Source: Isoetes taiwanensis (lineage: Eukaryota > Streptophyta > Lycopodiopsida > Isoetales > Isoetaceae). Taken from it: a stretch of 64,000 nucleotides of DNA. Shown here in pieces: positions 13,701-26,890 of this stretch. Every line of letters starts with the position of its first letter. Within the stretch, counting starts at the first letter, position 1. Under the pieces are notes generated by a model. That model was not told where the DNA came from, searched no databases, and saw only the letters and a program-made list of their open reading frames with translations. Where the stretch lies: positions 3,195,453-3,259,452 of the forward strand of contig JAJEKV010000099.1 of the NCBI GenBank assembly GCA_021234155.1. Direction: 5' to 3'. The position numbers and the translations under genes were made by a program.

Positions 13701-16700
13701 GTTGCCGCTTGCGTGCACTTTGGTTCATTGAAAGGATGATGTTGATAGGACGGGGACCGCTGGACCGCGCCAGTAGAAGTGACTAAGGAAATACATGACG
13801 TGATGGCTACCAGCCAAATCAAGCACAAGGGTGGCTCATGAGTTTGGGTTGTTTCCCGCGGGTAATCGCTTGAAAGGAAATCGTCATCTTGTGTGAACAA
13901 GCAGAGGTTAAAGAATCGCCAGCTATGTTACCTTAAAGCCGTAAAAGCTCCATCGTGAAGGTATCAAGACGCAAATCGATGAGGTGCATTTTTGAAGGTG
14001 ATGGAGAATGGCTTAAGGGAAAACATGAGGAAGGTGATAATCTCGTTTGGGGAATGAGGAGGGAAACGTGAGAATGCATTTCTATGTGGTCAAAATGTGG
14101 TGCAGTTGAGTTACCCTGATGTAATTGTCGGGGCGATAGCTTGGCCGAATTTTCAATGTCGTATGAAATGTGTTGGAATGTTTGTACTATGCCGCCCGTA
14201 CTCATGGTACTTGGGAGCTACTTGAAGACAAAGGTCTCCACCTTCCAGATAGCCATCACGTGACGCATCAAGTTTGAGATGAATCGGGGACTGCACTAAC
14301 AGATTTTCCTTGATCGTGCTATCTACCGATGATCTCTACGGCCCGCTTTTATGAAGGTTAAGCTGGAATATAAGCTGACCTAGTTGTTTTCTATCATTTT
14401 AACAGTCCAGAGGTTATTGTGTACTTCAAGCCCCAAATTTTGATCATTATATTGGAGACAATGCTTCAGGAGGTTGGAGTCTTTTAGTATTGGAAACAAT
14501 GCTTGCAGTAGTGTCAGATTGGAGTATTTAGTACCGAAACAATGCTTGTAGTATTGGTATATAAGCTTGATATATATTGGCGTAAAATTATACACTCCAA
14601 CATTTGAGACATCTTGAAGATCACTAATACTCAAGATATACTACAAAGTAATCCCATATATTGCAAAAAAGGTAGTGTACAATGGTTATCATAAAGCTAC
14701 CTAAGTCTCAAATCTAAAAAGTTTTGCCGCCAGTATATGCGCCTGCCAGCCTGCCTTTGTACTTCAATAGAGCATTGAGGATATAGGTAGTCGAGATACG
14801 TGGTGCAGTTGCTAGCAGATGGAATCACGCCATCGCGAATCGCCTCCCGTGGGCCAACCATGCATCGCTGAAATCAATTTGTGAGGACGCGCCCTACCGT
14901 ATGAGAGGCCAAGTGATTCCAAAGCCTGACACACACAAACTTCGCGAAAATGTCCTCTTTGCCCCTTTGAAAGGCATAACAGAACGGTTGTGTGTGCGTG
15001 GTTTAGAAAACCTTGTGCAGCCGCCATCAACCAAGAAAATCATACTACGATATTTATAAAATCCTCACACAACAACCTTCAACCTTGAAAATAGTTGCTT
15101 TTCTCGCGGTTGATGCTCATGGCAGCAATGCTCTTTGACCATATATCTTCAAGAATCGGGTCTGGCAGATCGTGTGAACAATGCATCCACCATATCCTCG
15201 TACCTCAAGTAGAGAAGCACTCCAAATCAACACAACATCAAACCTCTCTCGTAGTTAGCTCCACTCCACAAACTCATGATACCCCGCCCCAAATGGTACC
15301 AGTGCTTTCGGCAACATGGTCTTCGCTTGTGGTGGGATGCAAGATTTTTGATTCATTCTTCCTCTCGTTGTGTCTGTACAAGACACCATTTATGTCATAA
15401 CCATGCACTTCATTCGGGTGCGTCCATCCTCGACGCTTTGCAACCACTGGCCGATGGCCGCCGATCGCGTTTCGTCTCAGGCCGGACCGTACGTAAAGTA
15501 CAACTGACGTACGAAGTTGCCGCTAATTCGCCGACTCGTTTATCTTGCTACCAGTGATGGAGAATGCCGATAGCTATAGCTAGATACATCCTTACTAGTA
15601 TCTCCCCGTCTCAATGTATGGGTGTGCTTCCTGCCACGCAACCCGTACTAAGTGGTGGCCAGTCCCTGGGCCCCCTGCGAAATCAAAAGTGGTGCCAATT
15701 ACTAACCTAAACCGGCAGATATTTTGGCACAAGGAAATACATGCTAAACAATCTTTGAATCTCTAAATATTATTGGATTGCACCTTTTATGTAAGAGTTT
15801 TATTGCAATTTGGCTTTCCATTATCCGTTCTGGGTTCTCTCTACTATCTTCTCAAATTTCGCATTCAGGCACCATTTGTACGCTTTCTCTCCTTCTCGCA
15901 TGCAAATGCATATTGATCCCTAGGTTGAAACTCAAACAAATTTTTATACAAGGACACAATGGGGGAAAAACATATATTATGGTATTACACAAAACCTTAA
16001 TCATCGCTTTGCTAAGTCTTGTTAAAATTGGCCCCTAAACGAAAGTACATATAAATTACATTAGGACAAATGCTTTTTTCCTAGTGCCAATGCCTCTATA
16101 GGCACGCCCTCATCAACTAATCATCCGACCACCATGGGTCTGTGACCTTTTTGGTCCCGACCTGCGGAGTTTTGTGATTCGCTCACAACCTTGTTCACCC
16201 GCTTATCCACTATATTCGTCTTCAAGATCCTTTTGTCCGCCCCTGATCAACAAAAGTTAGGAGGAGGCCTCGAGAGGCTGCCGCAGCACTTCTAACTGAG
16301 ACAGCTTCAAAGATCGTCAATCCATCGGAACGCTGGAACGCGTGGTTATGTCTTTAGCACGCTGCTTCCTGTGTGCCGCAATGTGTCACCGGGACCGCTT
16401 GCTCTGCCGCTCAATCGCCTACAAAGCGCTTCTAATGTACCCACTTCAAAACAAACGCGGCACCTTTTGGTTGTTCTCGCTTGTGGAGTTCGAGTCCAGA
16501 CTCGCGGTCCTGGGGTCCTTTTTACTAAGAGGTGTTTGATGCTTCCTTCAAGGTTATCCGGAGTTGTACACCTCATCTAGGCCAATTGTCTCAATTATTT
16601 GCCGTGTGCTGCCCCAAAGATGTAAGTGGTTCCCGCTGACTGCCTTCCCCACCTCCACTAAGCCTCACCGGAATCAAGCTTCGAGCATTCGGCGCGTGCC

Positions 16701-18300
16701 TCTCCATAAGCAGTCCCGCGTACCGACATGGCTATAGCGGCCACATTTCTTCGCATCTAGGGTGTACCTACTCGAATGCTACCGCATGTGAGCATCAGCC
16801 TCATCTCCAAATTGGCAAACCGGAATGTCACAGATAGATGCTCGCCAAGCCGCCAGCCTCCTTGTAAGTTCCTAAGCCCTGAGATTCTCAGAATGCCGCT
16901 GGCTTTTAAAAAGTTGCACTTTGCTGCAACCTCGTTTATAGTGGCCACCGCTGAACTATCCTCATCTATTGGGCCACCCCCATTTCAACAAGGGCTTTGA
17001 GCATGTACTCGCCATGTCTCCAAGTCTGCACAGAGTGCCCAAAGATCGGGGACCTCGTGGATCGCTGGAAGACGTGAGATGTTGTCTTTAATTTTCTCGC
17101 AATTTCTCTTCTCGGGCCAAGAAGAAAGCTCCTTAGCTCGACCGGGATAACTAGCTCCTTCTTGGAGACTAAATCAGCCTCGCCGTTGCTCCAGGGTTTC
17201 CGCAAATTTTGCATAGGACTTCCGTAGCGTGATATGTTCTCCTCTATGTTTTGAAGCCGCAGCGGCAAAAGCTCTTATGGACTACTTCCTTCTAATTTAA
17301 TACCGCGTTTCCTTCGGAATCAAGGCCTTCGGCTATGCTTTCTGTGTGTCAGGTTGCCGAGATTTACGAAGCTCTCTCGCCTCGCTTGTCGGAGTAATCG
17401 CTTTGCCGCTACTTTTACCTTTAGTCATTGTGATATTCTACTTCGCCGCGAATCGCTTCCAATTAACTCAACTTCGTGGATCCCCGCTTGCTCCGAGGCA
17501 GCGTTGAATACAAATAGGTATGATAATCGCTTTTCTAACTTCGCTTCAACCTGGGCCCGTGAGTATTTTGCTCAAGTTCTATTAGAGCTTCGCTCGCTCA
17601 CCTTGTCAATGGAAGTTTTAGTTTAACACTTGGTATCCCAAATCCCACAGCCTCCGCCGCAGATATGAGGTTCTGCTCGAAATTGAGAGGATGAACGCCT
17701 TCGCTATGCAGGTAATTCGCATACGATAAAGTCTTCTTCTGCTCGCGGCAATCCGCCTGTGTCCTGGGCCTTAAGGGAACGCTTTCTTCCGCCTCGAAGA
17801 ATGCAAGAAAATCGGCTCAACGTGGTCAACCCTAAACCCATTGAAATTTGTTTTGTTGCTTTTTGCTTACCCTGATAATGGGTTCCGCTTGGAATTCATC
17901 GCTGAGCTGCCATCAATCACCTTCTTTACCATGGTGGTTGATTCGCTTTGTATAAAGTGGAACTGAAAGCGCAAATTACGCAAGCTGTTTTCGCCTGAGA
18001 AGTTGGGGAAGAGAGATTTGGAAACACAATTCGAAGTTCGCTCGCTTTGTCTAGTGGCCCTTATTGCAGGGGTCGCTTATCATCGGGGCGTGCAAATGTG
18101 TAATGATTGTATAAATCCGTAACGGCTAGACTTAATAGATTCGTAATATAGGTGGTACTATATAGGTGAAGGGAAAAAATGTATGATTTCGTGGAAAAAT
18201 GTATTTTGGGTGTCGGTGTCGTGCCGGGTCGCTGCTACCCACCAGCATATTCTCACCCAACATCCGCCGCTAAACTCTCTACTTTAACACCCGGACTGTG
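10750..18300 (-). mobile_element. Decayed insertion inside element A integrase (possible LTR retrotransposon E)
   Basis: This 7.5-kb block separates the integrase core (18.3-18.85 kb) from its C-terminus (10.25-10.75 kb), which are adjacent in intact elements. A minus-strand zinc-knuckle remnant at about 16.7 kb suggests it brought its own gag. The segment 17.88-18.3 kb carries a TATA-like stretch and could be a 5' LTR, and the plus-strand CCCTGATAATG at about 17.87 kb might be a damaged initiator-Met primer site. I could not find a matching second LTR by eye, nor an RT motif. Much of 11-16.5 kb shows only short open frames that I do not recognise. Confidence 0.4.
16690..16785 (-). pseudogene. 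Gag zinc-knuckle remnant
   Basis: The minus strand reads KKCGRYSHVGTRDC, close to the CX2C-GRYGH-x4-C knuckle of gypsy Gag proteins, which binds genomic RNA during packaging. The first cysteine codon TGC is present but one base out of frame, and one extra residue lies before the last cysteine. The preceding minus-strand sequence (about 17.0-17.6 kb) would be the capsid part but is too broken to recognise. Confidence 0.5.
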
Positions 18301-18312
18301 CCAAGGTCCGAG

Positions 18313-18850
18313 TTAGGCATCGATAGTCGCGGGCGACGCTTGGGATGATTCCCGCCGCGCTATTGCATGCAAACTCACCAAGTGAATAAATTCTTCCCAC
18401 ATACTCTGCTTATTCCTACAGGCCACAGCATGTCCTTCAAAAATCCTATTGGTCCGCCTCCGCTTGGGCCATCCGCTCCGAGGATGATACTGCTTCCGCG
18501 GATAGCTTCGCCTCAATGGTCGCGAAGAGGTCTTCGCTTAAAAGGCACTTATAAACTTTGATCCCCTGCCGAGATAATCTCCCTTGGCATGCCATGAAGC
18601 CTCCCAACATCTCTTTTTGGTGAAGAGCTTCGGCCAGATCCATAGCCGTGTCAATCTCCGCGCGCCAAAATGTGCCATCTTCACAATCCTAGTTTCCACT
18701 ACTACCATCAAAGCATCCTTCCTCTTTAATCGCCCTTGAAGCCCCGGTGATGAAATCCATGCCGCATCACCTCCCCACTTAGTGCGTTTGGCACCGCTAA
18801 TGGCTCTAAAGCCTCGAATTGGCCGCTTCGCTTCTTGGTTCCACATAGTT
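18313..18850 (-). pseudogene. Integrase catalytic core (element A), frameshifted
   Basis: The minus strand gives GRLKRKDALMVVVETR then IVKMAHF, matching the RG-x-DAIMVVVDR-x-SKMAHF strand of the gypsy integrase core (18660-18740). In another frame it gives RRRTNRIFEGHAVACRNKQ then SMWEEFI, matching the QTERTNR-x-LE-x-W-x-EF segment downstream of the catalytic glutamate (18385-18480). The enzyme would insert the cDNA into the genome. The first catalytic Asp region survives only in part, and at least three frame changes are needed to read the domain. It is followed by the E insertion. Confidence 0.75.
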
Positions 18851-19790
18851 TATGAGCCCTCATGTAGTTGGTGCTACCGCTTTTCATTCCTCGCTAATAG
18901 CCACAAAGACTTTGAAATATGCTTTCATGAATCCCCGCATACTATTGGGCCGCAGCGTAAGTCATGAGGATCAATTTCTTACACTGATGATTCGTACGCA
19001 CAAATTTGTTCTTATGGTATAACAAAGTTGCCTTCCTTCTTATAATCTTGAAGGCCTTCCGGGCCCTTTTATCCTGCTTCTAGCCTCGCGTTCCTAGAGA
19101 GGCTTCTGCCCATACTTCCCAAAATTACATCCGCTGGCAAGGATTCTTCAATCTGCCCAAGTCAATCGGGAGAGCGCCGAACAGCTTCGTAAATACCAGT
19201 TGTCGTGATGCTTCGAAAGCGATCCCTACCACATCAGCTCGCTTATGACTTATATCGCCGCTCTTCAAGCGAACTCCATCCACCTTCGTGCCAGGTGGTT
19301 GCGAATACATACCGGAGGCTCGGGATGACCAGATCTAATTGAACTTCTTCCCAAACGAGAGTTCTGGTTCTATCGCTCTCGGCTAACCGCAGCGCTTCGT
19401 CGTAAGGCCGTAGCGCTAAGCTTTGCTGGCCGTTTCCTTCATCTTCGCACAGCCTGTTCCGTCCCGAACGCGCATGCGCCCAGCCGTCCGCAAACCCGCG
19501 CCAGCTGGTATACGGCGCGCCATAAAAGCGCGCCGCGTCTGCCGCACCAGTTCAGCACTGAAACCACCGCACCATCCCGAACCTTTGAAATCTTTTGCCC
19601 ACCGTCCGCGAACTCCGCAGCACCGTCCTGCGACTGCACGTATTCAAAACCAAAGTTCCGGTGGATCGTACATGCTCAAAACACAGGATAATTTTGTGAA
19701 TCGTGACATGAACTTCATGAGCCTGGGCCCAGTAAGCAATCGAAATCAGGTAAGGCAAATCGCTTGATCTTGTTCTAGCGCTCCGCTGGT
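18851..19790 (-). other. Expected integrase N-terminal region of element A, not readable
   Basis: Position alone suggests the integrase zinc finger and the RNase H-integrase linker. GC content and CG density resemble the flanking pol pieces, but I could not find a convincing HHCC pattern. Confidence 0.35.
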
Positions 19791-21440
19791 TGTTCGGTGG
19801 GTAAAATACAAAGCAATATGGTATATATGTGCAAGTATTAGTGAAAGTGAAAGAAATTGAGCATGAGACCTATATCAAATAATGACTCCAAATACCCAAA
19901 GAAATAAGAGGACACTAAGAAATAGCCTCCCATTCTGCACAGAAACCAATTTACACCAAGAAAACTTACTTATCGTGTTTTTGAGTAAGAGCCACATAAA
20001 GCAAGGGTACTTAAAGTACGTGGAATGCTACTAAGACTTCCAAGGAACCCCGCAAAGTCAGTGATGAATGGAATGGCACAGCTATGAAGAAATCAGTACA
20101 AAATTACAAAGGCTACTTCCTAAGGATGAACTCCTATTGTGTTTAGAAATAGGTTTGTTGTCAGCCGGGTCAGAATCCCCTCGTTCAAACATGTCAGCAT
20201 GCATCAGTAGATCCGAAGTCAAGCCACACAGTAGCACCACTAACAAATGTCAATCCCATCCATCCTTTTGCTATCTCATGGCTTCGGGAATGCATATAGA
20301 TCGTACAATGATCCCGGCGAGCGTCTGCTTAAACAAAACAAGTCAATGAAAGTGTCTGCTCAAGAAAATTGGGCAAATGTAAGCCGCGAACTATGCTGCA
20401 TTCTAATGCGGTGATCCCCAAATAGAGTAAAACATGAGCTTTAGCCTAGTGTTGATTCCTCCCTACTATCAGAAGAATTTGGATCATTCAGATTCTTACA
20501 CTTAACCGATATGAAAAGAACGTCATGAAAATGTTCGCTTTTAGCGTAAGCTTGATCTTTTAGGATGGCCTGCTTTTAAGTGAAACAGTAATGAAAACTA
20601 ATTTGAATGCTAACTCTTCCAATGTTTCTCAAGACCGGGTTTAGTAGAGTATCCCTCGCTCTAGCAAGAATAAAATAAGATCTCACCTAACTCCTTTGAC
20701 ATTAGCAAATGATTTGTAAATATTTCATGATATAAATACAAAGTCTAGAGATGAATCTTACCATGTTACCATAAGCCCAATAGCCTAAGAATGGAAAACA
20801 GAAAGAACAAGCTACCGATAACCACATAAGCCCATTTAAAGCATCTTACACATTGGAATTTTAGAAGGATTCTCAAAGTAGAAGTCATATAGCCTTGAAA
20901 TGAGGCAAAATCCAAATCATGACCAAGCAGCAAGTATCATAGTCCAAAACAAAACAAATTTTGAAAAAATCAGACTAATCTCCATAACAAGATTAATATG
21001 GCTCAAATGAAAAAGCCACAACACCCAAAGCATTCATGAGGAGAAGAAATGCCTGCCACTATTATCAAGCATTAATTTTATTATTATTATTATAAGTTAG
21101 TCCTAAGCAGTTCGAACACCCCTATAGAAAGTCCCTGTGACTACCTAATGGTGCTACGCATGACCGCTTCCAATCAAGACAAATGCATGTGAGTGTGATT
21201 TAAAGACCATTATCGCCAAGATGAAATGTGAATACTAAGTACTCATCTTACAAGAAGTAGCTTCCTTACCAGCGGCAGCCTCTGCATACAATTGTGGTGT
21301 GTTTCATCTCCAAATATATAATCGTGACTTGTTGCCGCTCCTCCGTGATAGATTCATTATCTAAGAACATTGTTAGCCGCCTCCTAGCTTACCGTGATTT
21401 CACATGTGGGTTTTAGAATTTGAGCTCAGATTTTGAATCA
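19791..21440. other. AT-rich insert inside element A pol
   Basis: Base composition drops sharply in GC compared with both flanks, and pol homology disappears between RNase H (21.46 kb and up) and the integrase region. No ORF, terminal repeat or tail was recognised, so this is an inserted sequence of unknown type. A TTATTATTATTA run occurs at about 21.08 kb. Confidence 0.45.
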
Positions 21441-21457
21441 TGAGTTTCATCAGAGAA

Positions 21458-21700
21458 TCAAGATTGTGTGCCTTCCTGAGATTTCATAAACAACGCATGA
21501 ATTACAGCACTATAGTTACCAAATGCTTCGCGCTTCAGATATCTCGCTAAATCTTTTGGGTTCGAACGCCTTCTTGCGCAGCTCAACCAAAAGTCGTAGA
21601 GTGTACAATTACAGGTATAATGCTTAGCACCAGAGAGACTACATACCCCTGTGCCCTCATTAGGTAAATCCAAGAGAACTCAAGAAAGACTCTCCTGGAC
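21458..21700 (-). pseudogene. RNase H remnant (element A)
   Basis: The minus strand reads DLARYLKREAFGNYSAVIHAL, resembling the ASR-x-LK-x-HE-x-NYP-x-AVVHAL segment of gypsy RNase H, which degrades the RNA strand during cDNA synthesis. The frame is open for about 71 codons. The catalytic acidic residues are not all visible. Confidence 0.55.
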
Positions 21701-21899
21701 TATTCTAGCATGACCTGGCTCCAAGAAAATTATCCCGCCTATCTCCAAAACAACCCCGCCAAATTGTTTCAGCATCAATTTGATTTTATGTACTATGCCA
21801 TCATCCTAAGCAATTTCTAAACGGATCATCGCTCGGCCTCCAAGCACCTCCAAGCACACTGACTAAGCATCTAAAAGCGCTGGCCCGACGGAAGTGTAC

Positions 21900-22790
21900 C
21901 CCAATATCTAACTTAGACCCCAATGCTCGCTTCCAATCTTTTCACCTTCCCCTCGCCAGTTCAAGAATGTGTTTATTTTAGCAAAATTCTTCACTTAACT
22001 CCCAGTACACCGCAAGGCCGGTGAAAACCCCGACCTCATGCACATTCTTCTGCGTCAGCTAATCAATCACCGGCTTCAATCTTGCTGATCCACAAGATTC
22101 CTTCGGCTGACATCACATGACCCGTATTCCACTCCTCGCTAAGCAAGGATACTCGGCCAACTTTGGCGCGCATTAAATCGCAGCCTCTTCAACTTCCAAA
22201 GATCTTCCTTAAAGTGTTAACGGTTTCTAAGGGATCTCGCTATACACCAAAAATGTCGCCAAAATAATGTTTTATGACAAAGGTATCCAAGAATCCCTCG
22301 AAGATGTCGCCTATGAGTCTCATGAACGCCGGGCCGATATCTGGATAAGCCGTAAAGGCATTACCGCGGAACTCATAGTGCCCATACCGTCCCTGTGCCG
22401 CCTTATGGATATTCTCCTTTATCCTGTGATCTCGCGGAGGCTTGACCTTAAGTCAATTTTGAGAAGACCTTTGCACCTTTGAGCCTAACCATCAAGTCAT
22501 CTCGACGGGGAGCGATACTTGTTCTTGATTGTGCGCTGAAAACTAACCGCTTATAGCTCCAAGTATTATCCTCAAATCGCTATCCTTCTTTCTTAATAAA
22601 AGAATAGCCCAAACCAAAGACGCCAGGTCTAATGAAGCTTCCAGTCGAGCAATCCCCGCAATTGCTCTTTAGCTCCGCCAACTCCTCGGTGGTCCCTGCC
22701 TCGAAAGCATTCACACTTACCTCTATAGAGGGAATTGCTGGATCTCATTCCTGAAAGAGATCATGGAATTCTCGTGATCAAGTTAGCTAC
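21900..22790 (-). pseudogene. Reverse transcriptase (element A, chromovirus-like), frameshifted
   Basis: The minus strand gives LKGAKVFSKIDLRS (about 22441-22482), the standard chromovirus RT motif around the first catalytic Asp, then GRYGHYEF and AFMRLIGDIFEGFLDTFV (22270-22400). The YVDD box is degraded to a YFGDIF-like string near 22250. Further on, a KLAEYP...MSAEGIL reading (about 22100-22180) and VFTGLAVYW (about 21995) match the thumb and connection segments GHVVSAEGI and FLGLAGYYRRFI. Several frame changes and stops make it non-functional. It sits in the normal order between protease and RNase H. Confidence 0.8.
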
Positions 22791-22849
22791 CTCGCTTAGG
22801 TAATTTGCCGAGCTCCTCATCCTCCTTACTTTCTTCTCGCTCAGCTCTT

Positions 22850-23330
22850 GGACTGCCAAGATATATGCTACCGGCCAGCTTCTTGATGCACTTGAATGTG
22901 CTTAGAAGACATATAATCGTATGATGGGAATAACTTTTACCTCGGATCTCACGATCTTGTCACGCTGGGAAGGTCACCGGCTTCCACACCGATGGGCCCC
23001 CGCTGGTCCAAGATACTCCATTCCTATGATCAAGTCGTGACTTGCCAATGCCCATTACCGGCCTATCCGGACATAACCGTGTTTCATGTCGAAATTAATT
23101 CTCTTGCCCATTGCCCGCCTACCGTCGACCGCTAAGACAACGCCTTGGCTTCGGGACTTCAGCCGCTTCACCGGTTTCAACCATTACCCCGGGGATGCTG
23201 GTTATGGGCTACTTCCCTGAAGCCCATCGTAACTACGGCGACTTGGCCTTGGCCTTCCCTAATGCGGGAAATTACCTTATAATCGACTGCTTGTTCAGAT
23301 TCATTGCGTTAAAGATATGACACTCACCCC
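22850..23330 (-). pseudogene. Aspartic protease and RT linker (element A)
   Basis: At 23010-23060 the minus strand reads LASHDLIIGMEYL, matching the LPI-x-YDVILGMDWL motif near the C-terminus of gypsy proteases, which process the polyprotein. It is followed at about 22860-22905 by KKLAGSIYLAVQELSEKK, like the linker KKCLRKGCQ-x-YAVQV before RT. The catalytic D-S/T-G triad should lie around 23.2-23.3 kb but is not readable. Confidence 0.65.
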
Positions 23331-26300
23331 AATGTAGTCATGGGCTGCATCGCCGCCGCGGCCGCACGCAGGAGTGTCCGCCAATCTCCCGCAACCCGGC
23401 TAGCGCAGACTCCATGACGAGGGGCAGCTCACCGTCTCCCATGGCCCCGAAGCAAGCAACCCGCCAGTGCCACTTCTACGACCACTCTTCCTCGGGCATA
23501 GCTTCAGGCATGATCTCCTGACCGCTGGCGGAAGCTCGGCCCCTCCTCGCTTGTCCCTGAAGCGGCCACCGCTTCTTCCTCACGCTTCCCCGCAGCCCTC
23601 ACCCTATGTGGGGCTCCTAGCCGGTCCCTGACCGCCGCCCCAGCTATATCCCCCTCTTGCCTTGCCTTGTCCCTGCATCACTGCCTCCTTACCCGCCATT
23701 CTCGAGGCCCCTCGCTCCTGCAAGCTTATTGCCTTCTCTAGTGGTTTATTGCCCTTACAAGCTTAAGATTCCCCATTCAAAATTTCAATATAGCTTCCAC
23801 CGCATGCTTTTCACCCAACTCTCTGGTACATATGTCCTCAGCCTCATGAATTCCTCAGATATTTCCTCGACTGATTTGTTGCCTTGTTGCCAACTGTAGG
23901 ACCAGCCGTGATCATGCCGACTTATGCTCTCTTGGGACGTGAGTGGCGCTTTGAAAGCTTTAGCAAACTTCCTAAACCTTAGGCGACATCCTCGCTAGTT
24001 TCAAGGGCCCGTAAGCAACCTCTTCCACCAAATGCAGCCGCTTCCTTTCGTGTTGGCTGCGCCACCCCCTCTTTATTATCTTTTGTCCTTCGCTACTAGA
24101 CGCTGCTATACTCTGCCATCTCACTCGAGCCAAGCCTCCGCCCATGCCCGACTCGTTTCGGCCACTGTAAATTGCTCGCTTCCCGCCTTCCAACATTTTC
24201 CTACCCAGAAATTACCTTCTCCAGTCGAGGCTCTTGTGTCCCTTTGCCATCCCACCGTGGTATCCCTCTCGCCTTCCATATCCGTGGTATCCTCTCTGCC
24301 TTCCATCTCTACTCTTCATTATGGGCTCATTTCCTTCCTCTTCTCTAGCCTGAAACCGACCGAAGCCAGCCCAGGATTTCGAAACCGAGGACCTCGCTCT
24401 CTTGCTCCTTTCTTGTCCCTTCCGCTTCCGAAATGATGCTTGCGCAAGAATCGAGTACGCCCAATCAACCCACTCGCCAGGCGCCAGCAGTTTCGACCGC
24501 CAAGGTCCATTCCTCACCGGTGATATTTCCTCTTTTGGGGTCATGGTCCAAATTCCTCAAACAGCCTGCCTGGGTGGCTCCTCGGGAAGCGACTCGTTTT
24601 TCCATATGGTCTCGCTGCTGTTTGCTCCCGAGCCTAGGCCTTTTAGTTGCATACATGTTCCATGGCTATATGAAACAGACTTACTTGTTTTACATTATTT
24701 ATGTTTGTTATATACTGGTAACAAAATACATCAAATAAAAACATTTAAAGTGCAAAAGAAATTATATTTATATTATATGATATTTTAGTATTAAAAATCT
24801 CCTGTGACCGCAGCTCAAATCCAATCTTCTTAAAATTTGTAAGAGTGGCCACCCTGCGAATTCTTAACTTGGTCGTTCCTATCGAAGGCCCCAAGTTCCT
24901 ATGACATTGGTCGAGCGTCCCGGCCTTAAGGTCGTCATTAATTAACTCTCTTTCCACCTCATGGCTGAGGTGTAGGCCGCTGCTATCGCTAATCTTCTGC
25001 CATTTTAGGGTGGTCGCCAAGTCAAGAGGTCAAGTGCTATTGCTCTCTACTAGACGCGATAGTCGCATATTTGCCGCTATTCGAGCATGCCTCGCCGGGT
25101 TTCTCCTCGAGTGCAATAAGCATGAACACTCCTTCTTCAATTGGTTGAATTTATGGGTATCACCGCTATTCTCCCATCCGTGCCAATAGGCAAAGCACGA
25201 ATTCGCCGTTGCGTCGCGTATGATCTCCCCACTCTGCTTCTGGCTCTGCTCTCATGCCGCCCGTGCGCATCTTTTCGGCCACCTGGCCCGCCGCTTCTTA
25301 GGGGCTCCCACCAGCCAGTCGACTCACCATGTCACTCCCCTGCCTCCCTGCCTGCGGTGCCTGGAGGGCTCGATCGTGATATTTCGTACTGCTCCTATCT
25401 CTCATCCATTCCCTTTAATGGCGCAGGAACTCTTCTTCGATGGCAATTCTTTGGCCTCCATAACCTGCCTTATGTTGTCAGAGGGTTCGATGCTCTGGCG
25501 ACCGTAGGTGTCGACTTCCATTTGAAGCGAAGTTCTGAGCTCTGATGATGAAGTCGTCTAAATCTCGTTGCCGCCAGAAGGGTGCAACCACCAGCTTTGC
25601 CTCCCATTCTGCAGTGATTCTGATGTCACCGGTGAGTGATACCTCCGCTGATATTTTATGCCAGGTTTGTGGATGCCGCCCCAAGTGGGGGAGCCACTCG
25701 AGGGTCTCGCACTGCCGACATTGCCAAAATGCCTCGCTTGCCGCTTTTCCTCTGGGAGTCGAAAGCCCGCGTGCTCTCTTCGCCCAACTCCTCTTCTTCT
25801 TCTTCCCCTTCTGTTCTTCGCCGATACCTGCAAAGCGGTTCCGCTGGCCAGCAGGGATCCACCTCCTGCTGGGAGGGGATGGAGGGTTGCCCCCATTGGG
25901 TTTCGCAGACGGTGCGGATAGGAAAAAGAAGCAAGTAGTTAGAGGAGAATACTTGGTCCTCATTAAACCGTCAGACGCGGTCCGGGCAGCCTTCAGGCTT
26001 TGTTGGTCGGCACTTGGCGCATGTTCGACATCACCAAGGCCGCTAAGGGATGGGCGGGAACAAATAGCTCGGCGCAAGTGGAGTCAACGAGGAGGGTCCT
26101 ATCTCTCAGCTTGGAATCAGGCAAAACCCTCGTCTGCGGCGGCCGCTGTATCTAAAGTGGCTTGGAGATCTGGCTTCTTTCCTTGCAGACTGCAGAGTGT
26201 TTCATTACCGCCGTAAGAAGATGGGTAATCGGCGCTCGCATTCATCGCCTCAAATTAGCGGTCATTGATTCCAATGGGTAAAGAGATTGCCAAATAGATG

Positions 26301-26880
26301 CGGTTTTTCCAGAAAAGTTTGAAGATTCGTCAAGAGCAAATTGGGAAAAGGAAGAATGAGAAATGGGTATCCATTTATAGAAAAGGAAAACCGAATGGAC
26401 AATTTAGAATAAACCGGATTGGGCTTATTCTAATCGTTAAGAATTTATAACATCACTTTTGAAATGGAGTTATGCCAAGAAATGGAATGGAACCTGAACA
26501 AACCCAGATTGGTCAATGGAAGAATGTTCGATAGCTTTGCAAGAAAAGTTCATTTTCTCATATATATGGCTCATCGGTTCACTTTGACCACTGGTGATCT
26601 AGTGTTCAACTCTGTCGACCTATTTGACGAAGTAATTTATCCTTGAGCCAGCTCACTTGGAGCCTGCTTTTGGGCATTTTGGGTATGGTGTTGCGCCTTC
26701 TGCTCCCAGCCTGAAAACATTTTCGTTCCCCACTGCCTCACCTTTGGCCAAAAAGTCCAATTCTACGCAAAACAAATTTTAATTCAATATCTTAACTTAA
26801 TTAAGCAAGATTTAAATATGTTATTTACCCAAAAATTTTTATATTAACAAAATTTTCTATTATTTACAAAGGTTCAAGGG
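23331..26880 (-). other. Gag and leader zone of element A, not resolved
   Basis: This is where gag should lie. Near 23440 the minus strand reads ACFGAMGDGELP, which could be a damaged zinc knuckle, but I hold this only loosely. GC-rich long open frames occur on both strands at 25478-26216. An AT-rich interval (24.7-24.8 and 26.3-26.9 kb) shows no coding signal. Confidence 0.35.
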
Positions 26881-26890
26881 CTGCTTTCCC

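Noticed and set aside
13676-13900. Minus-strand FTQDDDFLSSDYPRE string that could be an RT catalytic box
   Set aside because: Flanking RT motifs are absent and A's own RT lies at 22 kb. One Asp-Asp pair is not enough.
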